64,000 nucleotides of DNA from Toxoplasma gondii ME49 (Eukaryota; Apicomplexa; Conoidasida; Eucoccidiorida; Sarcocystidae), in NCBI RefSeq assembly GCF_000006565.2, contig NC_031480.1, positions 2,237,975-2,301,974 of the forward strand, written 5' to 3'. The notes under the pieces are model-generated. The model ran no database searches and was not told the DNA's origin. It saw only the letters and a program-made list of their open reading frames with translations. Positions 22,601 through 35,835 of this stretch are shown here, piece by piece. Positions within the stretch are counted from its first letter, which is position 1, and each line of letters starts with the position of its first letter. A program made the translations under genes and the position numbers.

Positions 22601-25600
22601 GGACTGGTTCGGTTCGCTTTAGGGTTAACCATTTCGTCAGTGCTGGAGAGCCTTGAGGCACGATTGCCTGGCGGAGACGGCACAGGAGTTCCGGGAGGGG
22701 CGAGCAGAAGATGGGAAGGAAGAAGCGTTGTCGGGAGAGACCCCTGTCCAATATTTTCCTCCGTAGTTACATCGTTGTCTTCGTTTGACACGAAGGTATT
22801 CCAACCTTTCTCTGCCGAGAGAAGTGTTTTGCGTCCAAGACTGCTTCCGCGCCATTCGATGTTCATGTCTCTCTCGCGGCCATCACACATCCTTGGCACA
22901 TGCCTGTTCTCTTCACGCCTTAATTGGGCCTGGCCTGAATCTGCTATAACTGTTTCTGGGCTAGTCACTTTCTCGATTTCCATTTCTCCTCCAAAAACGG
23001 CGACACTCGCCTCGACCCCTGTCTGGTACCGACGTGCCCTGGTCAGTTTCCCTCGCCGCTGCCTCATTCCTCCTTCATTACTCCTGCCAGTTTCAGGACC
23101 TGCGCTGTCATTATCAGAGAAACCAGACGCTGGGATTTGCGGTGCGCCTACCTCTGCTTGTTCAGTTTCGTTCCTGAACAGTGGAGTCGAGACTTCCGGA
23201 TTGTTTATTGGCTCGACGCTTCTTTCGCTTTCAACCGCGTTCTCTGCTGTCGGCTCTTCCTTTCCCTCTCGCTCCGAAAGGGACGCGTGCTTGCGAAGCG
23301 AAAGGTCCTCCAGTTCATCCTCGGAATGGCACCATCTATCTCGCTTTGCTGCAGTGTTCTTTCCTATGGCTTCTTCCTTCATGTCATCCTCCTCACTCGC
23401 GTGTTGATCCGCTTCCCTCCGCTTCGCTTTAGAGTTCCCAGTGTGTATTTCTGTTCGTGCGTTTCCTGCATTCCCCGCTCTAAAGTTACCCTCTAGATTT
23501 TTGCCTGCTCGTGTGTTTTCGGTGATCAGAGAAATGCCTGCCACTGTGGCCGGGATGCAGAGGCCCGTCACTATCGCTTCATTCTCTGCCGCAATTTTCT
23601 GCCCTCTTCTACTCTCTCTCCTCGCACTGGCGTTCCCTTGTTTTCCATGGTTCCCGCTCCCTTTCTGCATTGTATCTTGCCTTCGGTCTGCTGCTATCTG
23701 TCCTTCAGAAGCGGATGTTTCGTTTTGTGTGGCTATTGAAATAACTGGGTGGCTTGCAGCTACTTCTTCGAGACGCGTTTCAAGTCTTGTTTCTTCTTGA
23801 CCCGTCTTGTCCTGATGCATGCGTGACACCTCTGCGCTGGACGACTGTGCTCGACTGACTTTGTGGGTCTTCGCCCTCTCGTTACGATTACTTGTTTTGC
23901 AAGTCCCGTGTGCATTTGTGGACCAGTGTGTGATTTGGCTTTTCAAAAGCCCTTCGCTCTTTCGCCGAGTGGCTTTCCGCCTGGGGAAACAGTCAATGAG
24001 GAGCGCGTCTTCCTCCTCATCTTCGTCCACTATTGTCCCTTTTGCTTTAAGTTTTCTATTTTCAGAGAGCACCACTCCCCTGCAACATCCGTCCGGACGG
24101 GCTTCACTCGCGTCACCATTCTTCTGTTCGATGTTGTGTATGGAGCTTCCGACAGAATACTCTTCGTGTGTCAGCACCGTCTCCACTCTTTCTTCCCTTG
24201 CAAGTCTTTTGCCTCCTTTGTCCACTCGTTCGGCTGTCCCCACAGCGCTGCCTTTCACTTCGGCGGTCGCTTGATTCTCGGACGCTGTCTTGTCACCTTG
24301 CTTTTTCATTCGAGTATACCGTCTTCCCGCGGGCGTGAGAAGAGGTCCGGTGGGGTTTCGAGTGTCTTCTGTTTTACTTGCAGTTTTATTTGGATTCTTC
24401 CTGTCCAGAGACGCGGTTAACGCGTGCGCTGTGTTTTCCGTCGCTCGTGGAGAGTCAGACTGGACTGGAGATTCAGATGACAGAAGAGGTACGAATCCAG
24501 GCACAGCGCGTGCGACTGAGGCAGTGGGCGGATAGCCTAGCGAGGCTGCGTAGAGGCAAGCCTCCTCGTAAGATTCGTAAAAGGACCTTAAAGTATTTTC
24601 TTTAAGAGCGAATCGGCGACACCCTGTGTACTTTTTGTTCCGCAGAATGAATAGAGGTGAAGGATAAGGTTTGGGCGTGGCGGGGTATCTCGAAGAGCGT
24701 CTGTCTGCGTTCGCCTCCTCTGGGGTCTCCTCTCGTCCTTCGTTTGCAACTTTCGGGTTTCGCTCGCCTTCCTGCTCTTCTTCTCGCCCTTGTGCTCTTC
24801 TCCCTGCCTGCGCCCCCCTCGCTTCTCTTTCCTTCATATCGTCTGGCACTTCTTCTTCCACTTTCGCTTCTATGGACTTCATTTCGTCTCGCTTTCCGTC
24901 GTCTTGTGCTGCCCCTTTCGCGTCTCTGTTCTTCATATTTCCTCGCTTCTCCTCATCCTGCGCTACACACCTAGTTCCAGGTTTATCCTCCTCTTCGTTG
25001 CAACTTGGCATTCGTCCAGCACCTGCACCAGATGAAGGGGGAAGGCTCTGCCGAGAAGTGGGGCAGGACGCCTCTATAGCCACTTTGTCGAAGGTGAAGA
25101 TTTTCACAGTGAATGCGCGCTGACCTTTCAGCCAGTAGGTCATAGGGTAGCGCAGCGGACGCATATTCTCTGCGATTTTATCCAACTCGGCACTTGTGAA
25201 GGTCCTGTTGTTGTCTATTGAATCTGGAATCATCTTCGCTTCCCGCTTGTCGGCATCCACTGTCCCCCCATCTGCTTCCGCTGTTTTTCCGGTATCCACC
25301 TCTCTTCTGCTTTCTGTTTGACCGCCCGGACGGACCGAACTCACACTCGAGTCGCCTGTAATCTTCATAGCGACTCCATGATGCCCGGTTGTTTCGGAGG
25401 CATGCGGAGACACCTCAGTGATTTCTTCACTGCTATTACAGAGATCTGAGAGAATCAGCCGCATGAAAAAAAACGTCGACGCGTCTTTTCTCCATCGGTA
25501 GAAGGTTTTAGAGAAGCGAAGCACAAAGAACACTTTCAGGCGACCAAGAATCGAGGCAGTCCTCGTCTGGTAAAGCGTGCGACACGTCAACAAAACGACG

Positions 25601-28600
25601 ATCCATTGGGGGTTTCAACAAAAATCCTCTTGAATGCTTCACAAGCGGTAAAGTGGCACATGCGCTTCTGTTCTCTCTCTGCTTCGAAGATGACGTGCGT
25701 GACCCTTTTGTCACTTCTTTTCAAGTCTTCTTACCTTCACCTACGTCGATGGAACAGGACATGTCGTATTTCCTACCGTTTAGGCAAGCACTGGGTCTTG
25801 GCGGTTCGTCTGCGGACTGCATCTGTTCGTCTCTCTTCCGCCCCCTTTTCTTTGGCTCGGGTTCATTCATAGAGACTATTGCAGACTCGGTTTCCTTTAG
25901 GGACACTCTGTCAGAATCCGCCTCCTTCAGAGACTCCCTTTCATACTTTGCTTCTTTCAGAGACACTTTTTCAGACGCTGGGGGATCTGCGTCGGAACCC
26001 TCCGGGGTCTTCGGTGCATCCGAGGCCTGAGCCCGAAGTCCTTTTTCTTTCTTTTTCGACTCCGAGGAGCGGTTCAAATTTAGGCGACTAAGAAGTTTTC
26101 GAGAGTGATCCAAATATTCGCAAGCTCCAGCCAGAGTTGCAGCCACCTCGTCGACTGTGTGGGGAATAAAGACCCGAGCGGGAATCCGACTGCGGGCAGG
26201 AGCCGTCACGACCCTGCGTCCCAGAGAAATCGGGAGACGAAACAGCCACGCAGATACATACAATCCACAAGCGTAGGGGCGTTGCCGACACATGGACATG
26301 GATATGAGGAAAGAGGTACTGACGAGGGAAAAGGATTGCATCGGAATGAAGCGTACTCCGAGAAAAAGGCCCTATTCTGGATCGTATACTGGACGTATAA
26401 TCTACCTCAAATGCAATCACAGACATATACATAAATGCATGTCCGTGAGCACATGGAGAATCAGCTATCTTCGCACGAGCTACATGTGACGTCTGCAAAA
26501 TATCTATATGTATATAATACGTGCAGTGTAAGTCGCTTGAAGACCAAGTCGGCGATTCTCACCATCTTCCCTGTGTCTTAGACCAGGTGATACCTTCCTT
26601 CCACGGCCTGAGAGTTTTTGCCTCGGCTGTGAGGAGGCGGAGAAGGTGTTGGTGGTCTCTCGCCTTCTGCATTTCTTTTTCTCTTTCTCGAAAGCTTTCT
26701 TCTCCGAGAGTGCGCCTCCTGTTTTCCTTCGCTGGACTCTTTCGCTGCGCACCCGGTGCCGTCTGTGCCTTCCCTGTTCTCGGCTCACACTGTCTCTTTC
26801 CGTCTTCTCTCTCCTTCAACTCTTGCGTGCGCCTGTCTCCCTGGTGTTCGCTCTCGCTCTGGTCTAGCTGGCATCGCTGCCGAACCCACATTGCCTTGCC
26901 GGTGGATCGCAGCTCCTCGTCTGCTGTAAATGGAGTTGGTTTTTTTCCGCGACTAGTTTCTCCTGCACGTTCCCTTTTCACTTCCCCCTTCTTTTCGGGC
27001 CTTCGGCCACTACCAGTTGCCGCCCTGTTCGCCACGGGGTCTCCGGCAGCCTCCTCCAGCGGCAAGTTGTCTTTTCGCGACACCTCCTTGTCTTTCTCGA
27101 TGCATATTGCTGTCGCCTTTTCGCCCGATTTCTTCGCTTGCTCAGTCTTTCCGTTCGTCACCACCGCTTGCGACACTCCGTCTCGCTGGGTTTCTGGCGT
27201 CTCTCCGTCCTCGTCTTCCTCCGAGAACACCAGCCCCCTCGCAGGCGACACCAGGCACACCTGCGCGGCTTCACCGCTCTCAGCTTTCTCTGATGCTGTT
27301 AGGCACCTCCGCTGTTCTGTATGCCTGGTAATGGGTCCGGTTGCTCGACATCGTAGCGACTCGCTAACTGTGGCAAAACGAGTAGTCCAAGAGCTGGATA
27401 GGCACGCACGACCCCTTCTTTTTGCACGGCGCTTTCCGCGGCCTCGCTGGGATGTCTGGACTCTGCCAGCCCGCCAAGATCGTCCCATACGCCTTCGACC
27501 AGACCAGATTGGAAAAGGTGCAGCGGCAGCTTGTTCTCCTGATGTCGCGTCTCGGTGTGCTGAGGTGCATGTTGACTCCCGCGCACTGGCCGCAAGATGC
27601 TTTGAGGTATTTGCAACTCTTGCCCGAGGCGTTCTGGTTTCCAGAGTCATTTGCAAACCGTAAGGCGTTACAGCCTCAGTCACGCCCTCTCTCGCGTCCT
27701 CAACGCCGCTGGGAGCCGGCGAAGGGGATAGCGAAGAATAAAGAGATGAATCTGGCGTGATTCCTAACGACGGCGAATCTGACTCCGCAGGTGGAGGTCG
27801 CAGCTGCTTTCCCCCAGTCCTCATATCGTTCGCTTCACTTCCTAAAACACTCTGCAAGCCAGAATAGATCGATTCGGACACCATCTCCGGCGATGGAAGC
27901 TTGACACCCGAATAAGCGTGGGAAAAATGGGGGGAAGACGACGTGTGGACAGGACGAGAGACTTGTGCTAGAGGCACGTGAGAATCCGGACTATGTTCTG
28001 GGCCCCAGAGGCGCCTGCGAGGTCCGTGTCCATTTTCACCTTCACCTGAAGAGATGCACGTGGTGGGCCTGTTCCGAGCTCCCTGAGGATTCCTCGTCCT
28101 TCTTCTCCTTCCTTGCCTCTCTGGCCCACTTTCGTCATTGTGCGTCTGGTTCCTTGTCACCGGTTTGCGCCTCTGGAGTCGCGCGTGTTCGTTGCTCGGC
28201 GCCTCCCCGCGTTGTCGCTTTTGCTCTGTGAGCCTTCTGAGGAGATCGGCATTTTCTCTTTCGCTCGCTTCCAAGACGCGGAAAAGGATTCTTATAGTAC
28301 CTCGGACGCGCGCACGCTCGCGTAGACGACTTCGTTCTTCCTGCTCGTGTGTTGCGCCATCTTCGTCTTCGCCTTCGTTGTCTCGGAACGGGAGAAGCAT
28401 GTCCCTGCCTTCTTCTTCGGCTCCTGGGAAGCGGAAACCTTGTTTCGCTTGTCTGCTTTTGATGGTCGCTGCCTTGCCCCGGCGCACCGTCTCCTGATCG
28501 GAGGCCCGTTGCGGCCCGGGGAAACCCAACAAGCGCGAAAACTGCGCTCGAGGCTCTGCCAACATGGAGACTCCTCCGCTCCCCACCCCGCTACACGCGT

Positions 28601-31600
28601 TTCTATGTGGGAAGGTGGAAGTGGAAGAGAGCGACAGGGGCTCTTTGCTATCTTGACTACCGGCAATGGCGTCGACATAGTCCGAGGAGAAGACGCGACC
28701 ACACAGGGAAGAGACTTCAGACTCCCTCCAGCCCACCGCTACTATACCAGATTTTCTTGCGATCCTCTGCTCCTGTCTCTCGGCACGCTCTTGTTTGGGG
28801 ACGGCAGCAGCAGGCGCAGTGCTCTCTGGAAGCGAAAAGTACCATTCTGTTGCGCGTAGAAAGGATTCGTTCCTCTCCGCGAGGGGCTCGTTTGCTATCT
28901 GCAATCGAGACCCGGTTGCGCAATTGGCACCGCCGCGACGCTGGATGCCGTCTGGCCCTTTTTCTTCTGCGAACGCTGCCCCGATCATTCGCACAGCACA
29001 CAGCAAGGAATCAAGGAATGCTCGTGATGTGTATGATCTCTCTCGGGGTCGACAGCCCCCTCTCTCGCTCTCTAGAAGCCAGGGCGCCGACCCGAATGCG
29101 GCTGCTGCATGCGCCCCCCTCTCGCTGGCTGTCTGAAAACTCTCCGTGGAACCACATTCAGAAAGCTGGCGATACGGAGCAATTTCGGAAGTATACGCAG
29201 GCATAAGCGTCTTTCCGCACGAGGTCGAAGATGCCCAAGCTGGGAATGCGCACACGCTGGAGCTGGTCACGGCAGATGCGATCTCGCAGTCCCTTCCTGC
29301 TTCTTTTCTACGAACGCAAGCGTTTCCACCGGTTCTCTGTCCTGGAAGCGAGGCTTCCGATTCCCTCACGCTTTTCGCGATAACGGGGGGCGCAAGTAGA
29401 TAGGAGAGGACGTGGGCCGCGACGTTCGGCTGACGCAGATGTTGCCGCTGAACCCGGCAGTGGACTGCCATTTCTTGATGTGACCGGCCGAGGGGAAAAA
29501 GGTCCACGAAGCACGCGGCGCATGGATGTAGCGACACCAGATGCATCGTGAGTGCTCGAACCAAGAACGAAGGTGCGGGTGAGGAGGACGCAAAATCAGT
29601 GGTAGGAATGGAGTGGAAGGGGCGAGCCGGAATGAAGGAGAAAGCATGCAAAGAAGGCAGATTGATGGGGTCTCTCACTCTGTGCCAGGATGCAGAAGGA
29701 GAGAAAGATGAGGCGCATGACGGAATTTCAGGGATCGGCTGAAGCGGCGCCATTTCCAGACATGTACCGGTTTCAGTGCTTCCTCGCCCTTCAGTTGCCG
29801 CCTCATTTGTGCTGAAACTACAGCCAGTTCCGGTCTGTGCCGCTGTCTCACAGACCGTGTCTTCGCGTTCGTTCTCACCTTGTCGCTGGTCGAAGCCTCT
29901 GTCCGCTTTCCCTATCAGCCGGGCCTCCCATGTGTCTTGCGTCTTTTCTCCTTCTGTTTTTCCGCTTGCATTCGAGTCCCTCACGTGAAAGGGTCTCGTT
30001 GTATCCGACGGACAGGAGGGCGCCGATATAGTTCTCTGTACAGTGCACCGCTGCAGTGCAGGCGAGCTCTCGCGTTTCCTCGAGGTTGAGAGAAACAGTT
30101 TCGCTTCAGAAATTGGGACTGAACAGGAACCGGCTCCTGGACAAGAGTTCCACGTCTCACCCTCGACTTTTTCCAGCGAGCTGTCGACCTTTGATGTGGT
30201 TCCCACTGGAAGAGGGTTGTCCACTCTAGACTGCATAGACGCTCTCGCGTCTTCCTGCTCATCAAATCGAGTCTCTTTGTGTTTCCTCGTGGAATCGTCA
30301 ACACAATCTGCGGCGGGCAGGTCCCTTTGAGACAGGAGGCTACTTCCTTGCAAGACCAAAGACGCGTTCGTGGCGTGACCAATAAATACTCTGTCGTGCT
30401 CGCATATATTTTCGCCGGCAGACTTCCTAGGCCAAGCCCCATGAGGCGGCCGACGCGAGAGGTCTGTTTCACAGGTAGACAACGGGAGCTTTTTTCTTGG
30501 AACCCTGTTGTTTTCTTGTGGCCCCTGTGTTTCGCTTAACGAGCAAGATACTGGCCTGGTGTCTGCTCCAAGACCACAGCAGCTTTCTTCAGAGACACCT
30601 GGACAATCGCTTTCTTCGTGGATTCTGATTACGTTCGATTCGTTTTCGACTGCATGTGAGCAGACACCTCGTAAGGCGTCTTCAGGCAGCGCATCCGAAC
30701 GGCCTTCATCGGTACAGATAGACGGCAAGTGTTCACCTGGGCTTGTCATCCATTCCTCCTTTTTCTCAGCTTTGCCGAGGGAGTTGCCTACCAGATCTTG
30801 TTTGGAGCCCAGCGAGACGGCCTGTTTGCTTGCCCTCGAGAATGTCGCACAAGGTTTGTTTCCGTTGGTCGATCTCTTTCGATCAATGACTTCTTCGACC
30901 CTGTGTACTACTGTATCAACTTCTGCCTCTTCTCTGCTCTGGGGGCTCTCCTCCACAACTCCGATGTCTTTCGGTGAAGCGTCCTGCTTTACCTGCATGT
31001 CGTCTGGGGAGAAAAACATGTCGCTGTCTCCGCCTATGTTTAAAGATCTTCTTTTTTCTGTCCTCGCTGACGGTTTTCTCGCCGCGGCTCCCCGAGCACA
31101 AGCGGGTGTGATGACAGTGGCTTCGTCTCTTTCGTTCGTCTGTGTTTCTTCTTCTTCAGCTTCTCCTGTTAGTGGCTGTTTTTCTTCTGTTCGTTCTCCA
31201 GCGCTGCTTAGGGCAGCTGATCTTACTGCAACGATGTCTGTCCTTTTTTTTATCTCCTCGCTCCTTTCGTCCTCCCTCCCTGTCGGCATGAGGAGACAGG
31301 GACCCAAATGATTTCCTCCACAGACGCCAGACTGTCGCTTTTCATTTTCCTTTGAGCTGTAGTTATCCGTGACAAGTGCCAGCCCACAGTTGGAGAAGGC
31401 AGACAGAAACGGGGTCTTGACTTTCCCCTCCTTACCGCTGACGCCTCCACTGTGTTGATCTTTTCTCGACTGTTTTTGCCTTTTTCTCGCGTTGCTGTCT
31501 TTGTCTTCTTCTTGTTCGATTCTTCGCTCCTTCGTTCGATCCTTCATCTTCGCTTCTGCTCCCTGACCGTATTCCTCTTCAGGGCCGCTTGCACTTCCCC

Positions 31601-34600
31601 GCTGCTCATCGCCAGTTTTTGACCGTTCGCTCCCCTGTTCTCGGTTTCGTTTGTCTCTCTTTCGCCCTTTCTTCTGTTCCTCTTTTTTGAATGACTTACT
31701 GTATGGCTCTGATTCGTCTTCACTCTCCAGGCCTGTCCCCTCCGACTCTGTTTTTCCCTCCGCTTTGTCACCGTCTGCGGTTCTATCCTCCAACATTTCG
31801 TAGTCCTTCTCCTTCCCCGTTTCTCCGTCCTTGCTTCCTCTTTCGCAATCCTTGGATTTCTGCTCCTTCTCACTTGTTTGTCTCTCTCTTTCTGTCACTA
31901 TCCTCTTGATTGTTTTGCTGGTACCTTTCTGAATCTCTCGTTCGTATTTTGCTGTTATCTCTTCTTCTCTCTCTCGGTTAGCACCTTGTTTACCCCTCTC
32001 GCGGTCAACTTTGCCATTGTCTTGGTCGTCGTTCTCTGATTTTTCGCCTTGTTGTTCTCCGCGCCGGACGCAGCGCTCTCCCATTTCCGCTCCCCCGCGT
32101 GTCCGCTTGCTCTTGTCCTCACCTCTCTCTCCTTCCTCTTCTCCACTCTTGTCCCCGTGTTCTGCGGCTGCTAATTCTTGTGTGCAAGCTCCATTGCTAC
32201 CGCCAGGTTTTTTCAAAGGTTCAGAGTCGCTAAACACGTCGAGAGGACGCCAGTCGACAATCGTATCCTCTGTGGGAAGTCCAGACCTCTGTTCACCGCA
32301 ATCTGTGACCGAGTAGAGACAGCGAGGAGAGCACTCACATCCTTCCGACTGTCCGCCGCAGAGAGAAGGCCAATCCTCCGTCTGTTCTCTCGGCTGTCCA
32401 GATTCATCCTTCTGGAGAGACGGGACATCGTCATTAAAACTCAGAGAGAATGGATAACCTTGTTCTTCGCGAAACTGAGGCTGCGCCCCGGTGGTCACGG
32501 GACGCGCCCCGAAGGAGGCGTCAAGGCCGTGCTTCGGCGCGGGCGGCATTGGGGGGGCGCCGTTACATCTTCGTGTTTGAACCGGCGCAGACAAAGAGCG
32601 AGAAAAAGGCCGGAGGACATCAATATTAGGTTTCATCACTAGCTCCGTCGTGACACCCTCAGGGCAAACTGGAAGTTGAGGAATATCCGTCTCCAACAGT
32701 GAACCATACGATAACAGCTGCGGACAGCAAGTAAACACTCATGTATAGATGTATATACACACGGGTACAGTATGGTGTAAAAATCGGTGCACATATCGAA
32801 ATTTTCGCGATTGGTTAGAGTTCAGTCCATCTCATCGTCTCTACATCTTAGAGAAGAGAGGTACATGGGTAGAACATGGCTACACGTTTATTCCTCCATA
32901 CAGCTATGTGATCCATCCTAACATTCTTAGCAAGAAAACGGCGTTTTCTCGCCTTACCCGGGTTGCCATTTCCTCAGGCGATTGGAGCAAGAGGCTGGTG
33001 ACCTCGACTGTCCAACCGGTGTCTAGACCTTCCCACCACGTCCTAGACATATTTCTCTCTCCTTTCATCGGTTCCAGGGCTCCCTCTATCGCGGTGTCGT
33101 CTTCTTCCTTTCCGCATTCTTCTGCAGTGTGTGATGTCTTGTTCCCTCCTGCTCTCTGTCTCTCCTCCAATCGTTCCTCGGTTTCGCTGTCTTCTTCTTC
33201 ACTAAACGGAGTCGACAGGATAGCGCCGCGTGTTTTTACGAGCGCTTCGGCTCGTTCAACGCAAACAAAGCAAAGCCACTCTCTCGCTGGATTTGGAGCA
33301 AAACTGCTCGGGAGGTCCAGGCACTGAAGGTGAAAGCATCGAGAACAGAAATCGCAAGTTAGTAGCGCACAGCAGGAGCCCCGCGGCGAGGGCTCGTATT
33401 TGCCGCCTTGAAGACGAAGTACTCCATGGGAAGACGAGGAAGAAGCTGTAAAAGCATATCCTTTGAAAGATGTCTCGAATGCCCTGCCCCCAAGCTTTTG
33501 GTTGCCACGGCTTCTCGTCAGATGTCCGCGAACGCAGGCTACTGGGGGGGGTCTCTTCAGGGGTTGATCCTGTATTTTTGTGTGTATTGGCAGAATCGTC
33601 GTGTTGTCAGCGCCCAACGAAAAGACAGAAAACTCATATTGACTGTCGCTGGATTTAGAATGGGGTTTTCGTACTGCCCTGGCGGTTTCTTCTAAGCGGA
33701 GATCGTGTAACGTCTCCGTGTACCGTGCCTGTCCCTCTGCTTCGCCTCTTTCGCGTGGGTATCTCTGAGCGCGGGGCATCTTTCTTTGTCTTGGATTTTC
33801 AGACCAGCACCTCGTTGCCCGCGATACCCTTTGTCGCTTGCTTGTTTCTGCTGGAACTTGAGCGGAAGATCTCAACGAAGGCCGATCAAAAGCCCGTACA
33901 TTGTCTCCGACTTCTCGAACCGCAGCGGAACAGTGTGGACACAGCTGTCTCTTACACACTTCGCACCTCGAGTGTCGGCGGGGCCCTCTTTGTTCTAGGA
34001 TCTGAATAAGATCGCGTGAAGCGCTGGCGCTCTCTGTTGGTGCCTTAGCGGTTTGTGGTCCCTTGCGAAACGAACGAGGCGTGTTCTCTTCTTCTGGACT
34101 CGCACTCGTGTCCCCGTAAGTCTGTGTGCCGGGGTTCGTGTTCGCAAGCGAAGCTTCTTGCTGCTGGGCGCTGGCAAGAGGAAACGAAGAGCAGCTCCGC
34201 CTTGTGCTAGGCGTCTGTGTGTGCGCTAACTTGCCAAAGCTGTGCGTGGAGTTATTTGTGGCAAGATCTGTGAATGTGCTCTGGGCTCCAGAGGCCAGAG
34301 CGGCAGAACGAAACGACTGATGCCCTTGTAAAGGCGGAACCCCAGACGGAAGCCATAGTCTCGTGAGCGAACCTGCCCGGTTCAGCAGTTCGACGGCTCT
34401 CGACCGCAGAGCAAACCGAGCCGCTTTGAGATATCTGTGCTGGAACTTCGGAGAGAGGGATGTGAAACGATCAGTGAACAGAAGTGAACCAGGAAGTATG
34501 GCTTTGCCGGGGATCGAGCAGAGAAAGACGTGAGGCCATTTATTTACCCAAACCTAGAACAGGCAGAAGAGATCAAAGGACACCATCGTATTGGTTTGTG

Positions 34601-35801
34601 GCTGGCGACGTTTTCGCTGCTCGTTTGCAAAAAACAACACGTGACACGAGACCAGCCGCAAGTTCCTACTGGCGTGTCCACTATTACGCAGGGTATATGT
34701 GCGCTTTTCCGTCGCCTATGTCGCTTCTTGAGAAACGCTGGTGTCTGTGGACTCAGCGCACGTGTATCTCCTTAATTACCTAGTTAATGATGCCCCTAAA
34801 ACTCTGCGCACGTCTGACCAACGCTTTCGACGGTGTATAGCTTGGTGCCAGTGTCGCCGCAGGCGCTAGTATCGTCATACACATCCCCAAAAGGATTCAA
34901 CCCCGACAGGCCAGCAGCCTTCACTAAGCACTTCAGCAAATCATACATCCACCTGGTTCCCTAATTCACTTATTATGAGAACTCAACAGCTAAAGTCGAG
35001 ATGTGACAGTGGGCCGATGTCGTGTATGCTGGGCTATTCATAGCGAAGAGCGAAAAGAAAGCGATCCCCCTGGTGGAACACAGTCACGTAGAATTACAGT
35101 CCGGAAACTGGAGACCTGTATGCCTCAAAGAGCTCAGGAAAGAGTTCCTGTCTCTTTTTCGCTTACCACGTGGTAGGCACAGTTCGGCGTCACACTGTGA
35201 CTGTACGGGATGCCGAGCAGCTGAGGTACAACAACGTCGACGACGCATGCGGCAGGACTAAGGGCAGAAAAACACCCGCTACTTAGGCAAAGAGAGATCG
35301 ATTCTTTTTTTCGCCGCTTCTTCGTGTTACGATCGCAGTCAATGCGTGAACGCCTCTCTTCTGTACGCGATACAGAAGCTGAAACCACTCGACCGTCTGG
35401 CAGCGGACCTAGCCGTGGAACACCGCTGGACATTGAGGCCGAAGAGGCTGAAAAAAAGAGGGGGGGGGAAACGTGCACTGGATAGACCGATTTGTGAATG
35501 TGTACCTCTCCATGCAGAATCGGAGACATGATTCTGCGCGGATCTTTCATCGCGGGACATCTAGCTGAAACAGTGTCCGTGTTCCTTCCAGTGAATTCTT
35601 CAGAAAACCTCGCAGTGCATCACTACACATATGTAACTAAATATCAAATACGTATGTGCATGTATTTGACTGAGTCTACAGAATGTGCGTCTGTATGCAT
35701 ATCTACACACGTCTGCATTGTATTCTGTGGAAATGACTTCAATGAACTTGATTATGGCCCAACGTCCAACACTCCAGTCGTCTGTAAATATACGTGCATA
35801 T

Positions 35802-35835
<34 letters not shown>

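Noticed and set aside
22640..23407. 255-codon + strand frame antisense to exon 8
   Set aside because: Same shadow effect of a long biased coding exon; no domain or conservation hint.
26521..27663. 380-codon + strand frame antisense to the giant gene
   Set aside because: It mirrors low-complexity charged codons of exon 6, reads as Ser/Leu/Phe/Arg-rich sequence without domains, and has no splice partners; the minus-strand model closes in phase over this region.
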